Below, piece by piece: positions 1 through 11,589 of a DNA stretch of 64,000 nt. The notes under the pieces are model-generated. The model saw only the letters and a program-made list of their open reading frames with translations. It ran no database searches and was not told where the DNA came from. The position numbers and the translations under genes are program-made. Numbering within the stretch: position 1 is the first letter of the stretch; the number at the start of each line of letters is the position of its first letter. Source of the DNA: Tillus elongatus (lineage: Eukaryota; Arthropoda; Insecta; Coleoptera; Cleridae); assembly GCA_964006375.1 (NCBI GenBank), contig OZ023267.1:32421266-32485265 (forward strand), written 5' to 3'.

Positions 1-166
1 TTGTTATTTTCGGAGAAAAAATTTTTTTTTAAAAAGAAAACTCAATTTTCCCGGAAAAACACGTCCGATTTTTCTGCCTAACGAACTCATCCAAGCCATT
101 AATAAAATAAAGGCACTTGCCGAGTTTCATTAAAATCGGTTAATTCTTTTTTGAGTTATCAGACGG

Positions 167-251
<85 letters not shown>

Positions 252-390
252 CATATAAAAATTGAAACTGACCCCGGATATGGGTTCTAGGGGCCCTAAA
301 TCGCGCTCATTTGAAAATTTTTTTGCAAAGTCTCACCATCGATACCTCTCTATTAGTGAATTTTTTTAAATAAAAATTCACTAGAAAACA
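1..390 (+). repeat. Family 1 interspersed repeat, 3' part with (AT)n, cut by window start
   Basis: This is the distal part of a dispersed non-coding repeat that recurs at least ten times in the window (called family 1 here). It has a block with the recurring phrase cccggaaaa..cgtccgattttt, then a sentence ending ttgagttatc, an (AT)n tract at 171-248, then a block reading gaaactgaccccggatatgg and a short end with gtgaatttttttaaa/aaattcact symmetry. The same order is seen at 26.8-27.5, 35.7-36.1 and 40.6-41.0 kb. It has no coding capacity. The class is unknown. The start lies outside the window. Confidence 0.75.
171..248. repeat. (AT)n microsatellite
   Basis: Uninterrupted AT dinucleotide run of about 78 bp inside a family 1 copy. 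The tract sits at the same place in most family 1 copies, so it is a component of the element that expands, not an independent locus. Confidence 0.97.
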
Positions 391-399
391 GGGTCAGAC

Positions 400-2420
400 C
401 CCTATGGCTTGATAATCATACTAGTCAATTTGAAACCAGACTTAATCAATTGAGTCACCAAGTAAAAAGAGAACTTGATGAACATAGAATATCATCGTAT
501 CAAAAATATATAAGTGAACTAGAAGCATCAGATCGCTCAATGTGGAGAGCTACCAAAAAAATACTTCGGCAACCACAAACTACATACAGCTTAAAAACTA
601 AGAACGAAGTTCACGATACAGATAAGGGCAAGTGTAGAATATTTGCCGAGCATCTAGAAAACGATTATGTTCCAGCACCCTTCCCAAATCACACCCTCAT
701 CAAAGAAATTAAATCATTTATTGATAAAGTGCTTCCTAATATAAGCCCAAACAGCTTCTCGATAATTACCTCAGACGAAAAATCTGATTTAACCAAAATA
801 ATACCAATAAAAAAATCCCCTGGTCATGATTTCATACCAAACATAGTGCTTAAAAATCTGACCAAAAAATGTTTTGAGACATTAGCGCTTATATTTAATG
901 ATGCCTGATAACTGGCTATTTTCCACACACATGGAAACACGCTGTAATTATTATGTTCCTGAAACATGGAAAAAACAAGATGCACCCATCAAGCTATAGG
1001 CCTATCAGCTTGCTACGCACCTTAGGCAAGCTTTTCGAAACACTGATACTGAGGCGACTGAAGGAATTTATGGAAGAGCATAATACCCTACCACCCACAC
1101 AGTTCGGGTTTAGAAAAAAACATTCAACTCTTCATCAACACCTTCGTTTAAATGAAATTATTGTCAAAGGATTCGAAAACAAAAAATATATCACCGTAGC
1201 ATTTCTTGGCGCAACACAAGCTTTTGATAAAATATGTATCGACGGGCTCCTCTTCAAATTAACTAAAATCTAAGACTTACCCTCCTATCTACTTAAAATC
1301 ATTGCCAGCTTCACACAAAATAGAACATTTGCGGCAAAAATAAACACTGAATTTTCCACAACTAAAGAAATTCACGCAGGAGTACCTCAAGGTTCCATAT
1401 TGGAACCTACACTATATAATTTATATGTAAGCGACATACCATGCGAACAGGGCTCCTTATTGGCGATGTATGCGGACGATACAGCGATAGCAACACAACA
1501 CAAAAGCATAATCGAATCCAGGAACCTTTTACAAAATTCCTTAAACAAAGTTACAAAATGGTGCAAGAGCTGGGGAATCACTATATATCTTTACGCTCTT
1601 AAGAGGACCAAATCCGCCATCGTTACAAATAGATATGAAAGCAATCCCCTGGAATCACAAACACGAATCCGTCAAATATTTAGGCCTACATTACGATCGT
1701 ACCTTAACCTGGAGGCATCATATCAAAAACAGAACTCAGCAAGCTTATGGACGTCTAAAAATGCTGTACCCCATTATAAACAGAAAATCATCACTGAAGA
1801 TTGAATGCGGAACTCTCATCTACAAAAGTATTCTTAGACCAGTTCTCACATATGGCTGTCCAATATGGGGAACACCGTCAAATTCAACAGTAAATATCGC
1901 ACAAACCTTCCAGAACAAAGTGATACGAATCATCACCGATGCATCGTGGTTCATTAGGAACACGCAAATACATCGCGAATTAAACATATCAGTGATCAGT
2001 GACTTCATAAAAACAAGTGCAATCAACTTCCTGAACAACTTAGCTGAATGTCCTGGAGCAGTACATTAAAATTTTGGTGCAAGACTACAACAAAGAAGAC
2101 TAAGAAAAATACTTCCACAAGATGTGTTTAGTGGTCCATGATCAGAGTTAAGATATAATTTAAATATGTATGGGTATTTGGGCCCATGTGAGTGTGTGTG
2201 AGTATGGATGTGCACATGCGAATGTAAGCCTACCAAATAATGTTACTAACTTATAAACTATTTTTAATTTATGTTTCTAACTATAGCATCTTATCGTTAT
2301 AATTTTTTATTGTTTCTTATATTAGGCAATAGCTCATGGCAGATAAAACAACCATGAATAACATACATGTTGCTGAACTGGTTTGATCTATAATTAAAAA
2401 TAAATAAGAAAAATAATAGA
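400..2420 (+). mobile_element. Jockey-like non-LTR retrotransposon, 5'-truncated and decayed
   Basis: Reverse transcriptase (RT) remnant of a Jockey-clade type LINE. Translation runs in three pieces. 450-908 is the endonuclease-RT linker and the start of RT (KKSPGHDFIPNIVLK). 953-1273 has SSYRPISLL, QFGFRKKHST and the motif A region AFDK. 1400-1804 has AMYADDTAIATQ, the YADD catalytic box. The last piece, 1635-2069, is thumb and C-terminus (YLGLHYDRTLTWRHHI, LTYGCPIWG). Defects are a frame change near 906, an in-frame TAA at 1271-1273 and a frameshift near 1680. The endonuclease is missing, as in 5'-truncated insertions. The 3' end is an A-rich stretch near 2390-2415. The 5' junction abuts the family 1 repeat. 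It is a pseudogene; clade assignment rests on motif similarity only. Confidence 0.85.
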
Positions 2421-2628
2421 TGCAATGTTTATACCTAATTGCGGAGAATGCATTTGCAGAAAGTGCATTTGAACAATTGAACCAAGTAACAATTAGTTTA
2501 TATTAGTTTTTTTTTTCTCTAACGAATCCTACAACGTTCTATAGAATTAAGCATACACTTGTGACGTGTGAACTACAATTGAAATTATATTAAATAGTCA
2601 ACATACTTGGTATGCCCGAACTTCTTTT

Positions 2629-3060
2629 AGTGAATTTTCTTTAAAAAAAATCACTAATGAGAAGATTTCGACTTTTGAACTTTGAAAATAAGTTGGTCAG
2701 CCAGGAAAATCGGACAACGTTTTCCGGGAAAATTTTGGCTTTTCTTTCAAAAAAAAATATCTCCGAAAATTAAAAATATATGGTAACTAGATTTGGTACG
2801 CTGGTTTCTGTCATAAGGGGTATCTTTTATACCAAAATTCAGATCTCTAGGTTTAAAGACAAAGAAATTACAGGCTTCTGTTTAAAAAAAAAGGTTGAAA
2901 CGTCAAAATTGATAATTCTGGTAGTCGTACATTAGTACCCGCTAGCGCTTTGTGAGTTAAAAGTACGGCTCGGAATAACTAACAAGCTCCCAGGTCTGTG
3001 TCTCATCCGTCATTTTACTTCATTTCATTAAAATATGAGAAAAAAACTCAATTTTAAACA
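2629..3060 (-). repeat. Family 1 repeat copy, inverted, (AT)n lost
   Basis: Starts with agtgaattttcttt..aaatcact, the same short self-complementary end as at 25.1 kb. It then carries ttttccgggaaaatttt, the tatctccgaaaatt phrase and gaaacgtcaaaattg, in the order of the inverted copies at 25.1 and 52.8 kb. The (AT)n tract and the tgaccccggatat block are absent. Non-coding; the outer boundary is approximate. Confidence 0.6.
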
Positions 3061-3142
3061 AAAATTGTATGGTGCAAGTTAATTAAGACGTTAGAAAATT
3101 AAGATACAAGAGTATATAACCGTTAGTAGATAGATATGTCAT

Positions 3143-3223
3143 GTCAAGAATGGCCGAGAGGTAGAGAAAGCAGTGTGATTTAATAATGGACTCCTATAAC
3201 ACGCGTTCTAATCTCTTAGTGAC
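3143..3223 (+). tRNA. tRNA-Leu-like sequence (pseudogene or SINE head)
   Basis: About 81 nt with the 5' phrase gtcaagaatggccgagaggt, very like the D-arm/A-box region of class II (Leu/Ser) tRNAs. A B-box-like gcgttctaatctc follows, then a 3' agtgac that can partly pair with the 5' gtca. A run of T follows, as at a Pol III terminator. The B box has a mismatch to GGTTCRAATCC, and the anticodon arm and acceptor stem do not fold cleanly by eye, so a functional tRNA is unlikely. A covariance-model scan would settle it. Confidence 0.4.
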
Positions 3224-3489
3224 TTTTTTTTAATTTTTTTTAGTCTTATTTCATTTTACCGTTATCTGATCAGATTGTGTAATTCCGATGAGTTTTTAGC
3301 GAGTTTTTGTATAACAAATTTAATTAGGACGAGATGAAAACTATTAGGACTTAATTCCATTTGAATAGCACATCTGGTTGTTTGTTATTGCCCTAACTTC
3401 GTGAAACCGTTACATACTTAATACAGCCGTAGACATTTCCCGTGCCTTCACAAGTGCTTGTTCTTTTCTGTAAACAATTTAAAATTTTA

Positions 3490-3801
3490 CTGGACGCAGC
3501 AAGTGCGTTATGGTAGCAAATTTCCATTAAAGTTTCAAATTTCAATAGCTCAATTTGCTATTAACCTAACGTTCGTTGGCCAGGAACCAGTTTTTTCGAA
3601 AACATTTAAAGTTAATTTTCAAAAATTTTTTGTACATTTTCTAACAATAAAGTCATTTTGATGAAATATAGTACATTGTTTCTACTATATAGGTTATACT
3701 GGTAACCATATTTCATGCTTGCTTTGTTTAAAAAAAGACATATTTGTTTTTAAAAACATTTAAATGAAAATTCACTACCATAGCGCACTTTCTGCATCCA
3801 G
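3490..3801. repeat. Module A of family 1: MITE-like unit with terminal inverted repeats
   Basis: About 312 bp beginning ctggacgcagcaagtgcg and ending in the decayed inverted counterpart gcactttctgcatccag. The first ~38 bp (…ttatggtagcaaatttccat) are the inverse of the last ~38. Inside are the phrases ttaacctaacgtt and actatataggttatactggtaacc, shared with copies at 26.1, 36.1, 39.5, 49.8 and 53.6 kb. The short frame at 3458-3661 lies in this repeat and is not a gene. Structure resembles a MITE; no transposase or clear target duplication is visible. Confidence 0.75.
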
Positions 3802-4048
3802 ACTTTTCAACTGTAACTTCACCCAAGGTTTTTTTATTGGATAGGTTGACTGCTAACTCTGAGGGGACATATAAATATTTTTTCCAAAAAAGAAAACTAG
3901 TGCGGTTGGGCTACCTGAACAGCTCCTTTACAGTTCCTTAGCTGTGGCCGCACTTTAATAAATTTTGTTGCGGAAAATAGATAAAACAAGAAATTTTGAA
4001 AATTGAACTGCTTGGGCATACTTAGCAAAACAGCTGAAATATGTTTAT

Positions 4049-4120
4049 ATGTAAGGCTAGATGTATTCTCACCACAATTAGAACCGAAGACCGGTTACGT
4101 TCTAATTAGAGCTCGTCAGT
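4049..4120. repeat. Partial copy of the hairpin-element centre
   Basis: The stretch gtaaggctagatgtattctc followed by a small palindrome around caattagaac/gttctaatta matches the centre of the hairpin element at 6738-6815. It lies just upstream of that element's left arm and may be a piece of a second, broken copy. Confidence 0.55.
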
Positions 4121-4257
4121 ACGGCATACTAATTACAGCGCAAATACAGCTGTAAAGTAATACGTCTGTGGTAGCCAGCCTCCCAAAACTAAGTGAGAAG
4201 CAAGACACGTTTTTACACGTTTCGTCATCTCGTTGCGGAACCAAGTAGTATGTTGTC

Positions 4258-4287
4258 ACGGCAGCTCCAAATAAGACATAATGTTAA
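4258..4287 (+). repeat. Left target-site duplication of the RTE insertion (30 bp)
   Basis: Thirty bases starting acggcagctccaaata match 6625-6654 with two mismatches and no gap. They bracket the RTE exactly at the point where the hairpin-arm sequence is interrupted. Confidence 0.75.
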
Positions 4288-6624
4288 AAATATGGGACAA
4301 ACCTGATGAAGCGGTTAAATAATTGTACTCTGCTTTAGAAGAAGTTATGAAAACAACAAAACAAGGGGAGATGACAATTATTCTTGGCGACTATAATGCC
4401 AAAATCGGGAAGGATGCTGATGGCGGGGTCTGCGGCGATCATGGTCTGGGAACACGCAACACTAGGGGAGGTCGTCTGATGCAATGTTGTACAGAGCACC
4501 GCCTCTCTGCTGCCAACACCTACTTCAAACAACATCCCAGACGTCTATACACGTGGAAATCCCCAGCAGAACGTGATAACCACATATCGAGAAATCAGGT
4601 AGATTTCATCCTCATTAAGAGCTATTTAATGAAGTTTGTCAAATCAGCAACAAAATACCCTGACGCTGACGTCAACAGCGACCACAACCCCGTAGTAATA
4701 AGTCTACAGCTTCGCTACTTCACTAGAGTCCAACGTCCAAATAAACCTAAGCGAGTCGATGTCAGACGACTTCTTGATCCCGAGATACAAGCCAGAGTAG
4801 CCGAGAGTCTCGAGGCACGTCTACAAACAACTAACTTTTGCAATAACGACGACGTAGAACCTCGGTGGACTGTCTTGAAGAAGGCACTTTTGGAAACCCA
4901 GGAGGATGACATTGGATATGCATAAGCCTTTCAAAAGCAACAGTGCATGACAGACGAAATTCTCCAACTTATGAACGAGAGAAGGAAATACAAGACCACA
5001 GACAATAACTGATACAGGGAGCTGAACAGGGCGGTGAGATCGGAATGCCGAAAAGCAAGGGAAGGATGGCTAGCTGAAAAATGCAGTGAAATTGAGACAC
5101 TAGAAAAAAAGAACGACCCGTTCAATCTCCACAAAAAGGTCAAGGAATTCACAAACACACAACGCAGGCACGGTATTTTGAAGGACACTAACAACAATAT
5201 CTTAAGGAGCATTGAGGAAAAGCTTAAAAGATGAAAAGAGTATGTTGAGGCCCTCTTCAATGACACACGACCCCACCAACCACCTGGGGACTATGATGAT
5301 ATCAACGAACCCAGCCCTGCTTTCACGGCAGAGGAAGTGAGACGTGCTATAAAACTTTAGAAAAATGTCAAGGCTGTAGGACCAGACAATATTCACGCGG
5401 AAACCTCGAAATTGCTCGTCAGTGCAGATGATGGAGGCCTAAAACTTCTTACATCGTTGTTCAACTCAATATATGAAACTGGGAAAATAGCAACGGACTG
5501 GCTGAGGTCGACGTTCATCGCTCTGCCAAAAAAAACCGAACGCTTCTAAATGAGACGACCACCGAATAATAAGCCTGATGTCTCACGTCCTCAAGGTGTT
5601 TCTTCGCATCGTTTACACTCGCATATATGCCAGATGTGAAGCTCAGGCTGGGGAGACACAGTTTGGATTTGAGAAGGCAATGGGCACGCGCGAGGCTCTC
5701 TTCTCTTTCAACATTCTCACACAGCGATGCAGAGACACAAATGTTGATATATACGCCTGCTTTACTGACTACCGAAAAGCTTTCGACTGTGTCCCGCACC
5801 AGAAATTCATTGAAATCCTAAAATACACCGGAGTCGATGCGGTAGATCTGAATATCATCACGCAGCTGTACTGGCATCAGACTGCGGAGATTAGGATAGA
5901 GGGCATAACAAGAAATAAAAATCAGAAGGGGTGTTATACAAGGATGTGTCCTGTCCCCTCTACTCTTTGACATATACTCGGAGGCGGTGTTCCGGGAGGT
6001 ACTGGAGAATGTAAAGAGGGCGTTAAAATCAACGGCACCCTTATTAATAATATACGATTCGCCAACGATACGGTCCTGGTCGCCGACAGCCTTCCACATC
6101 TCCAGAATATGATGGACCTCATCGCTAAGCATAGCACACAGTATGCTTTACACATAAACGTTGCCAAGACCAAGGTGGTTATGTTCTCCAGGGCACCAAG
6201 ACGGACGATCCTTCAAATTAACAACCAGATTGTGGAACAGGTGCCCTCCGTTAAATACCTTGAAGCCCTCGTCAACGAGAACAGTGACCCTAAAATGAAA
6301 ATCAGATCAAGGATAGAACAGGCCAGAAGGACATTCATCTCCATGAAGAACCTCTTCACCAGTAGAGACTTAAACCTACAGCTACACATACGTATATTGC
6401 GCTGTTATATCTTCCCAGTGCTACTCTATGGCTCTGAGAGCTGGACATTCTGCCAATCAATAAAGAGCCGCATTGACACCTTTGAGAGGTACTTGTATCG
6501 CAAACGGCCGAACTCATGGCTGAAAGATCTGCGTCGATGTTTTGGACGGACATCTGTGGAGACTTTCAGAGGTGCGCTATCACGAACCATTATAGCCAGT
6601 TGGATCGCCAACCGTCGTGGGGAG
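4288..6624 (+). mobile_element. RTE-clade-like non-LTR retrotransposon, 5'-truncated, inactive
   Basis: Endonuclease-RT remnant. 4323-4925 encodes the C-terminal half of an apurinic endonuclease domain with ILGDYNAKIG, RNQVDFILI and NSDHNPVVISL. The fragment opens just upstream with words like an APTDEAV loop. RT follows from about 5380 (VGPDNIHAE), 5578-5970 (FGFEKAMGTREALF, FTDYRKAFDCVPH) and 5940-6110. The catalytic box at about 6049-6075 reads IRFANDTVLVA, so the first Asp of the usual ADD is Asn. 6109-6654 carries the thumb and C-terminal part (YLEALVNENSD, FPVLLYGSESW). There are several in-frame stops (about 4921, 5232, 5359) and frameshifts. It is bracketed by a 30-bp direct repeat. 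Organisation and words are those of the RTE clade; it cannot be active. Confidence 0.85.
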
Positions 6625-6654
6625 ACGGCAGCTCCAAATAACACATCATGTTAA
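6625..6654 (+). repeat. Right target-site duplication of the RTE insertion (30 bp)
   Basis: Second copy of the 30-bp repeat at 4258-4287. The hairpin left arm resumes directly after it. Confidence 0.75.
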
Positions 6655-7010
6655 CAAATAGAGACTGTATACAACCAACTAACGATTTAGCAAATTATCA
6701 GCCCTGGCACATTTCTTCCCAAAATAGGGATAAAGTATGTAAGGCTAGATGTATTCTCCCCACAATTAGAACTGTAGACCTGTTTTGCTCTAATTGTGGT
6801 GAGAATACATCTAGCCTTACATATTTTATCCCTATTTTGGGGAAGAAATGGGCCAGGGCTGACAATTTACTAAATTGTTAGTTGGTTGTATACAGTCTCT
6901 ATTTTTTTACATTTTGTGTTATTTGGATCTGCCGTGACAACACACTACTTGGTTCCCCAACGCGATTGCGAAACGTGTAAAAACGTGTTTTACTTCTCAC
7001 TTAGTTATGG

Positions 7011-7971
7011 TTATATGGTTTTATTTAAAACACTCTTTATAATGTTATGCGATAAATAATGTTACCATTGCTCTTCGCTGCTGGATTACGTTTCCTCTTA
7101 AAAATTAACCATGTTACGAGCGAGATGAAAAAGACTGTTTTTGTACGTATAAATTAGATTCTAAATTCATTTAGAATTAACTTTGATGTTCATTAAAACG
7201 TTAAGATGTATTCTACCCGGCCTATTAATTAACAGGGCCATGGCACGCACAATAGTCGCGTTACATTAGGTAATTAAATTTAAATTTACAAGATAACGGC
7301 TTGTAAGAATTTCAAAATAGGCCTGACAATGAAAAAAATATATACATACAGAATGGTCCAAAACTAGTAGTATACAAGGTAAGTCACAAGTAGGTTCAAA
7401 GTTTTCATGTAAATAAGTTTTTGTTCTGACATGCCCCCTTACAAAGATGCAGAATGTCGAAATTTAGAAAAAAAAGTAATTTTCTCATATTTCCAAAACT
7501 GATAAAAGGATCGTTTTAAAATTTGCTGTCGTGAATGTCACTATCAATAGCTATTGTCAAGCCTAAGTCCAGTAAATTAGGAAAAGCCAGCGGCGTGGAT
7601 TTAAATTTGTTAAATATGTGTATGTTATATCACAGAAATAAGAAAATAAAGTAGAAATAGAGATCAACAGCCAGTAGTTGCAGATAATTAAAAGGAACAT
7701 TACTTCACAATATCACATAAAAATCCCCTATTTTTAAGCCTTGTGTAAAATCCACCCTTTTAGCATGGCTAAAAACAACCATGGATTACTTCCTGCTATT
7801 TCAAAAAGTGCTGAATTGACCGGCCCATGTCTGAATTCATCAAGATCTGTGGATTCACCTTGCGGTATCCACACTTTCCAAAGCATCTAATTTGCGATAA
7901 TACGTGGTTGCCTTCAACAACTATTCCAAAAGATTCTTCAAATTATCAAGTTTATAAACAATTCTCAAGTC

Positions 7972-7972
<1 letters not shown>
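7011..7972. other. Unassigned non-coding DNA
   Basis: AT-rich sequence with no recognisable protein similarity, RNA gene or obvious repeat structure by eye. Confidence 0.5.
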
Positions 7973-8026
<54 letters not shown>

Positions 8027-8028
8027 GT
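7973..8028. repeat. (TAA)n simple-repeat tail
   Basis: Trinucleotide run directly at the 3' end of the minus-strand retroelement; on that strand it reads (TTA)n after aataaatgttac. Best read as the element's 3' tail. Confidence 0.9.
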
Positions 8029-9580
8029 AACATTTATTTGCCATCAAGAAATTACATGGCGCGTCAGGTATATAATAAGTATTCACATAAACACAGATGG
8101 TCAAATAGATAAATAACAATAGTTGTAAAGAACACCACAGAAACAATAGGAACAAACAACAAACAAATCAATCTATGTACAAATATATAGACAACCAAAC
8201 AACACAAAATACACTTAGCGTCCCTAAGGAGCTGCCTAAATACATCTCACCAACCAGTCCCAAAATACTCATCCACTGAATCCAGTGTCCTCCGCAGCAG
8301 AAGCCTTTTTACTTCTCTGGATTGTGATTCAGGCATTTCTCTTAAATCACTTGGTACTCTGTTATACAGCTTCAAACCCAGATAATTTTCACCCAATTGC
8401 CTTCTATCCAGTCTGTGATATAGTATGCTAAAACTGGCTTTTTTTCTGGTATCATAGATATGTAATTGATCATTGGCCAGAAATAAGTCTTCATTTTGAT
8501 CCACATATTTTAAGCAGGCAAAAATGAACACCGGTACTACGGTAAGTATACGCTCGTCTACGAACAACCCACTGCAGCTGGTATTCCAAGACACGTAGCA
8601 CAAGACACGCAGAGCTTCTTACTGCATCAGGAGCACTTGCTAGAAACCTAGACTGCATCCCCACAAAAGCACACCACAACCAGCGATAGAGTGACAGTTT
8701 AAAAAATATTTCATCTTGTAGGCCTCTCGGCCTACCACAGCTTTCATTCGCCGCATTGTAAAAATAGCCGCAGACAATTTTCCAAGCAAGGACGAGACCT
8801 GAGCAGACCAGGCAAGGCCATCCTTGAGAATTACATCAAGAGAGATTAGCCTTGCCCCGCCGCTGTGTCCCGCACCCAGCACCAGTCGTTGTGTCTTATT
8901 TAAGTTTAGTTTTAGAGAGTTAACTCTAAACCACTGACCTGACTGGTTAAGGCAGGTCCTAGTACGGAGAGCCAGATCAATCGTGTGTGAGCAAAGCTGG
9001 TATCATCGGCATAAAGACAGATCGCATCTGATGCCATATTGGGCGGCAGATCATTCATATAGATGATAAAGGGTAGGGGGCACAGAATGGAACCCTGCGG
9101 AACACCACACTCTACCATCATCTCAACAGATAGCTGTTTATCTCAATATAAAACCTGTCTCCTATCCTGTACTTCTGACACCATAATGTTTCAGCTTTCC
9201 CAACAAAATACACTTTGAAACTGTATCAAAGGCCTTACTCAGATCACAAGCTAAGACTGCAACGTGATTTTTTTATCGACTCCCTCGGCAATACTCATAA
9301 TAATTTCGGTCAAGGCTGACGGGGCTCTAATATCTTATATCTTTCAATGAATGCCAGCAACCTTCTCTTACGGAGCTCTTCAAATATTGTTGATAGAATC
9401 GAAAGTAGCGAGATAGGCCGGTAGTTGTAACAATCATTCAAACTGCCACCTTTATGTATTGCAATCACTTTTCCCAGCTTTAAGTTTTAAGAAAAGCTTC
9501 CTTGGATCATTGACTAGTTAAGCACCTCACACAAACAGCTAACTATAATAGGAAACACTTCCTTTAATAATGGAACTGTC

Positions 9581-9583
<3 letters not shown>
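7973..9583 (-). mobile_element. Non-LTR retrotransposon (CR1/Jockey-like group), RT to 3' (TAA)n tail
   Basis: Read on the minus strand from about 9583. It shows GKVIAIHKGG and YNYRPISLLSILS (about 9480-9400), a KAFDT motif A region broken by frameshifts, VECGVPQGSILCP (9121-9085) and CLYADDTSFAH (catalytic YADD, about 9020). The thumb region holds LISLDVILKDGLAWSAQV (8882-8640). A long C-terminal part at 8603-8247 ends in VDEYFGTGW. At least four frame changes and stops make it a pseudogene. A ~220-bp 3' UTR ends in a (TAA)n tract (plus-strand view) at 7973-8028, a simple-repeat tail typical of several LINE groups. Its upstream end is cut by an (AT)n tract. Clade not resolved. Confidence 0.8.

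Positions 9584-9585
<2 letters not shown>

Positions 9586-9674
<89 letters not shown>
9586..9674. repeat. (AT)n microsatellite
   Basis: AT run of about 89 bp at the broken 5' edge of the minus-strand retroelement. Confidence 0.97.
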
Positions 9675-9678
<4 letters not shown>

Positions 9679-9699
9679 TCAGATGAGGGCTTATTTAAA

Positions 9700-9885
9700 A
9701 AAATCACAATGGTTAGGTATTATAAGATAACGACTTGAGAGTTGTTTATACAGTTGATAATTTTAAGAACCTTTTGGTTGCGCCAAAGGATACTATTGCC
9801 TTCCGACAAAAATCGGGAATTTATCAAATATTAATTAATTAGTAATAATTGCCAAAAAGTCTATATAGGGCAAACGCGGAGATCA
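9700..9885 (+). pseudogene. Penelope-like element remnant with partial GIY-YIG endonuclease
   Basis: Plus-strand translation gives VYTVDNFKNLLVAPKDTI, then a block like SGIYQI, and after a short gap NNCQKVYIGQTRRSV. GIYxI followed by a YIGQTxRS word is the hallmark of the GIY-YIG nuclease C-terminal to RT in Penelope-like elements. KNLL...PKD is the spacer usually seen just before it. No RT remains and there are breaks, so it is a small fossil. The right end abuts a SINE fragment. Confidence 0.65.
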
Positions 9886-9889
9886 GTAA

Positions 9890-10090
9890 CAAGACCGACG
9901 CCAGGCAGCAGGTTTATTTCACTATCCTGGAAATTTTGCCAAACCCCTGCCTTTCTGTAGGGAGAGGTAAGGACCTTTAACGTGTTCAAGATTGCATGGA
10001 CACGGGACCAACGAATTTACGCCCCCTCCGAAGAGCGAAACTTGCAGACATTCAACTTGCTCAAATCTAATGCCAAACCTGGGTTGATGA
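9890..10090 (-). mobile_element. tRNA-derived SINE, fragment without tRNA head
   Basis: Minus-strand body of the SINE family also found at 28.9, 38.7, 54.1 and 60.1 kb. Shared words are the accctc..tccgaagggcg block (here cctccgaagagcg), catggacacgggacc and cactatcctggaaattttgcc. The tRNA-related part is missing. The frame at 9982-10167 lies across it and is not a gene. Confidence 0.75.
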
Positions 10091-11081
10091 ATAACAAGAT
10101 GTTAACTGGCCTAATTATCTTAATTCGAGTGATCCTCGAAGGTTATTTGAAAACGCACACAAAATAATAGCTTTTTAAAATAACTAGGTCGTACTTAGCT
10201 TATTTGAGTTGGTTTCAATTATATTTCTCTATCCTCTACTACGTATTCTGTTTGTGCAATGCCTATGCACTCGACAAAGGGTAAACAAAACTTACTGCTT
10301 TGTCTGTTTCTGCAGTACGAGATTTCCGAATCACCGCTCGCCAACACAAACCTTCAGCTTTTGTGTTGGATATCGCCTAAGAAGTAAATGAAACCAAATC
10401 AAATATCCTTTGTGGAAACGTCATGTCTCTTGCTTTACATTTATTTTGTTTTATTTACACTTTATCTTGTCTTACACTTCAATGCTCATTTTTAGACTTG
10501 CACATTTTCCCTTCTTTCAGAATTCTTTCTTGCTTTTATTTGATTAATGTCTATGATTTATAGAGCATTCTTCATGTGATTTTAGAAATTTATCTCCTCC
10601 TTTGTCCCACTTGTCTAAGAAAACTGCGGGAATCCACTTATATTCCTTTTGCTCGTAATGCTTGCCTCAGAATTAAAACATTGTTGTATGGGGATTTCGC
10701 TGATAGCTACACAATTACTTAATATGTTCTCGTTTTTTTTTTACTTTAACAGCAAAGAAAAGAAATAAATAACTTTTAAATAATAAGTCCTATATAAATG
10801 ATGACCATTATTTGATTCTACTATAAAAGTAATTATTTCAGTGCTACATGAAACACAAAATCCAAATTGTAAAAGTCGAAATGGAGGAAGTCCGATATGG
10901 TAGCGAGTTTTCAAGGGTTTTGCAATACATAGAGCATCTTACCTTAACTCATACCACTTAATCTGTTTTGACTTATTAATATTAAATTTAGGTAAAAGAA
11001 CTTTCGGGGCGCGTGTTCTATTTTTATGAAGATTAGTATATAGACGTGTTGTTGGGTGTAGCTGACGAAAATCACCAAAGT
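10091..11081. other. Unassigned non-coding DNA
   Basis: AT-rich; nothing recognised. A weak match to the family 1 end (gatatggtagcgagttttca near 10895) may be a very old copy. Confidence 0.45.
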
Positions 11082-11330
11082 CTGGACGCAGCAATTGCGC
11101 TATGGTAGCGAATTTTCGTAAAAATGTTTTTAATGTAAATATGTCTTGTTGTTAAAAGAAGGACCTTTGGTTGGCAGTATAACCTATATAGTAGTAACAA
11201 TGTACCAAATTTCATTAAAATAGCTTCGTTGTTCCAAAAAGTACAAACATTTTCCGAATATAAACATAAAAAGTTTCAAAAGAAACTGGTCTGCGCTTCC
11301 TGGACCAAGAACCTCTTTGAGCTATTTACA
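11082..11330. repeat. Module A of family 1, partial
   Basis: Opens with ctggacgcagcaattgcg and continues with atggtagcgaattttcg, then the internal phrases aacctatatagtagtaacaa and aaaatagctt. The far inverted end is not recognisable. The internal sequence runs opposite to the copy at 3490-3801. Confidence 0.6.
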
Positions 11331-11589
11331 CACCTGTCAAGATATAATTATTCACAAATAGCTTTACGATCAAAATTGAAAAATATTTTTATTTCTTTTA
11401 GAAAATCACCATTTTTTTTACAGAAATTCCATTCAGTAATGCTACACTAAATTATATTTTTCATAAAAATTCGACAACTTTTTTAAGCAAGTTCCAAAGC
11501 TGGTCAGCTCTTTAATAGTTGGCTGGTGTGGTATACTTGCAATATGGTAGGTGGTAGTGGAATTTTCCTTTACGCGATAGTAAAGGATT

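Larger units (their letters stand above)
4183..7010. mobile_element. Hairpin (foldback) element, split by an RTE insertion
   Basis: Once the insertion at 4288-6624 and one copy of its target duplication are set aside, the flanks make one hairpin of about 460 bp. The left arm is 4183-4287 continuing at 6655-6770, and the right arm is about 6782-7010. The ends read ccaaaactaagtgagaag and cttctcacttagttatgg. Arms contain gtttttacacgtttcg, ggaaccaagtagt, gagactgtatacaaccaact and gtaaggctagatgtattctc in opposite orientation, nearly identical. There is no coding capacity, so it resembles a non-autonomous foldback element. The ends are defined by where complementarity stops, because no target duplication was found. 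Confidence 0.7.
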
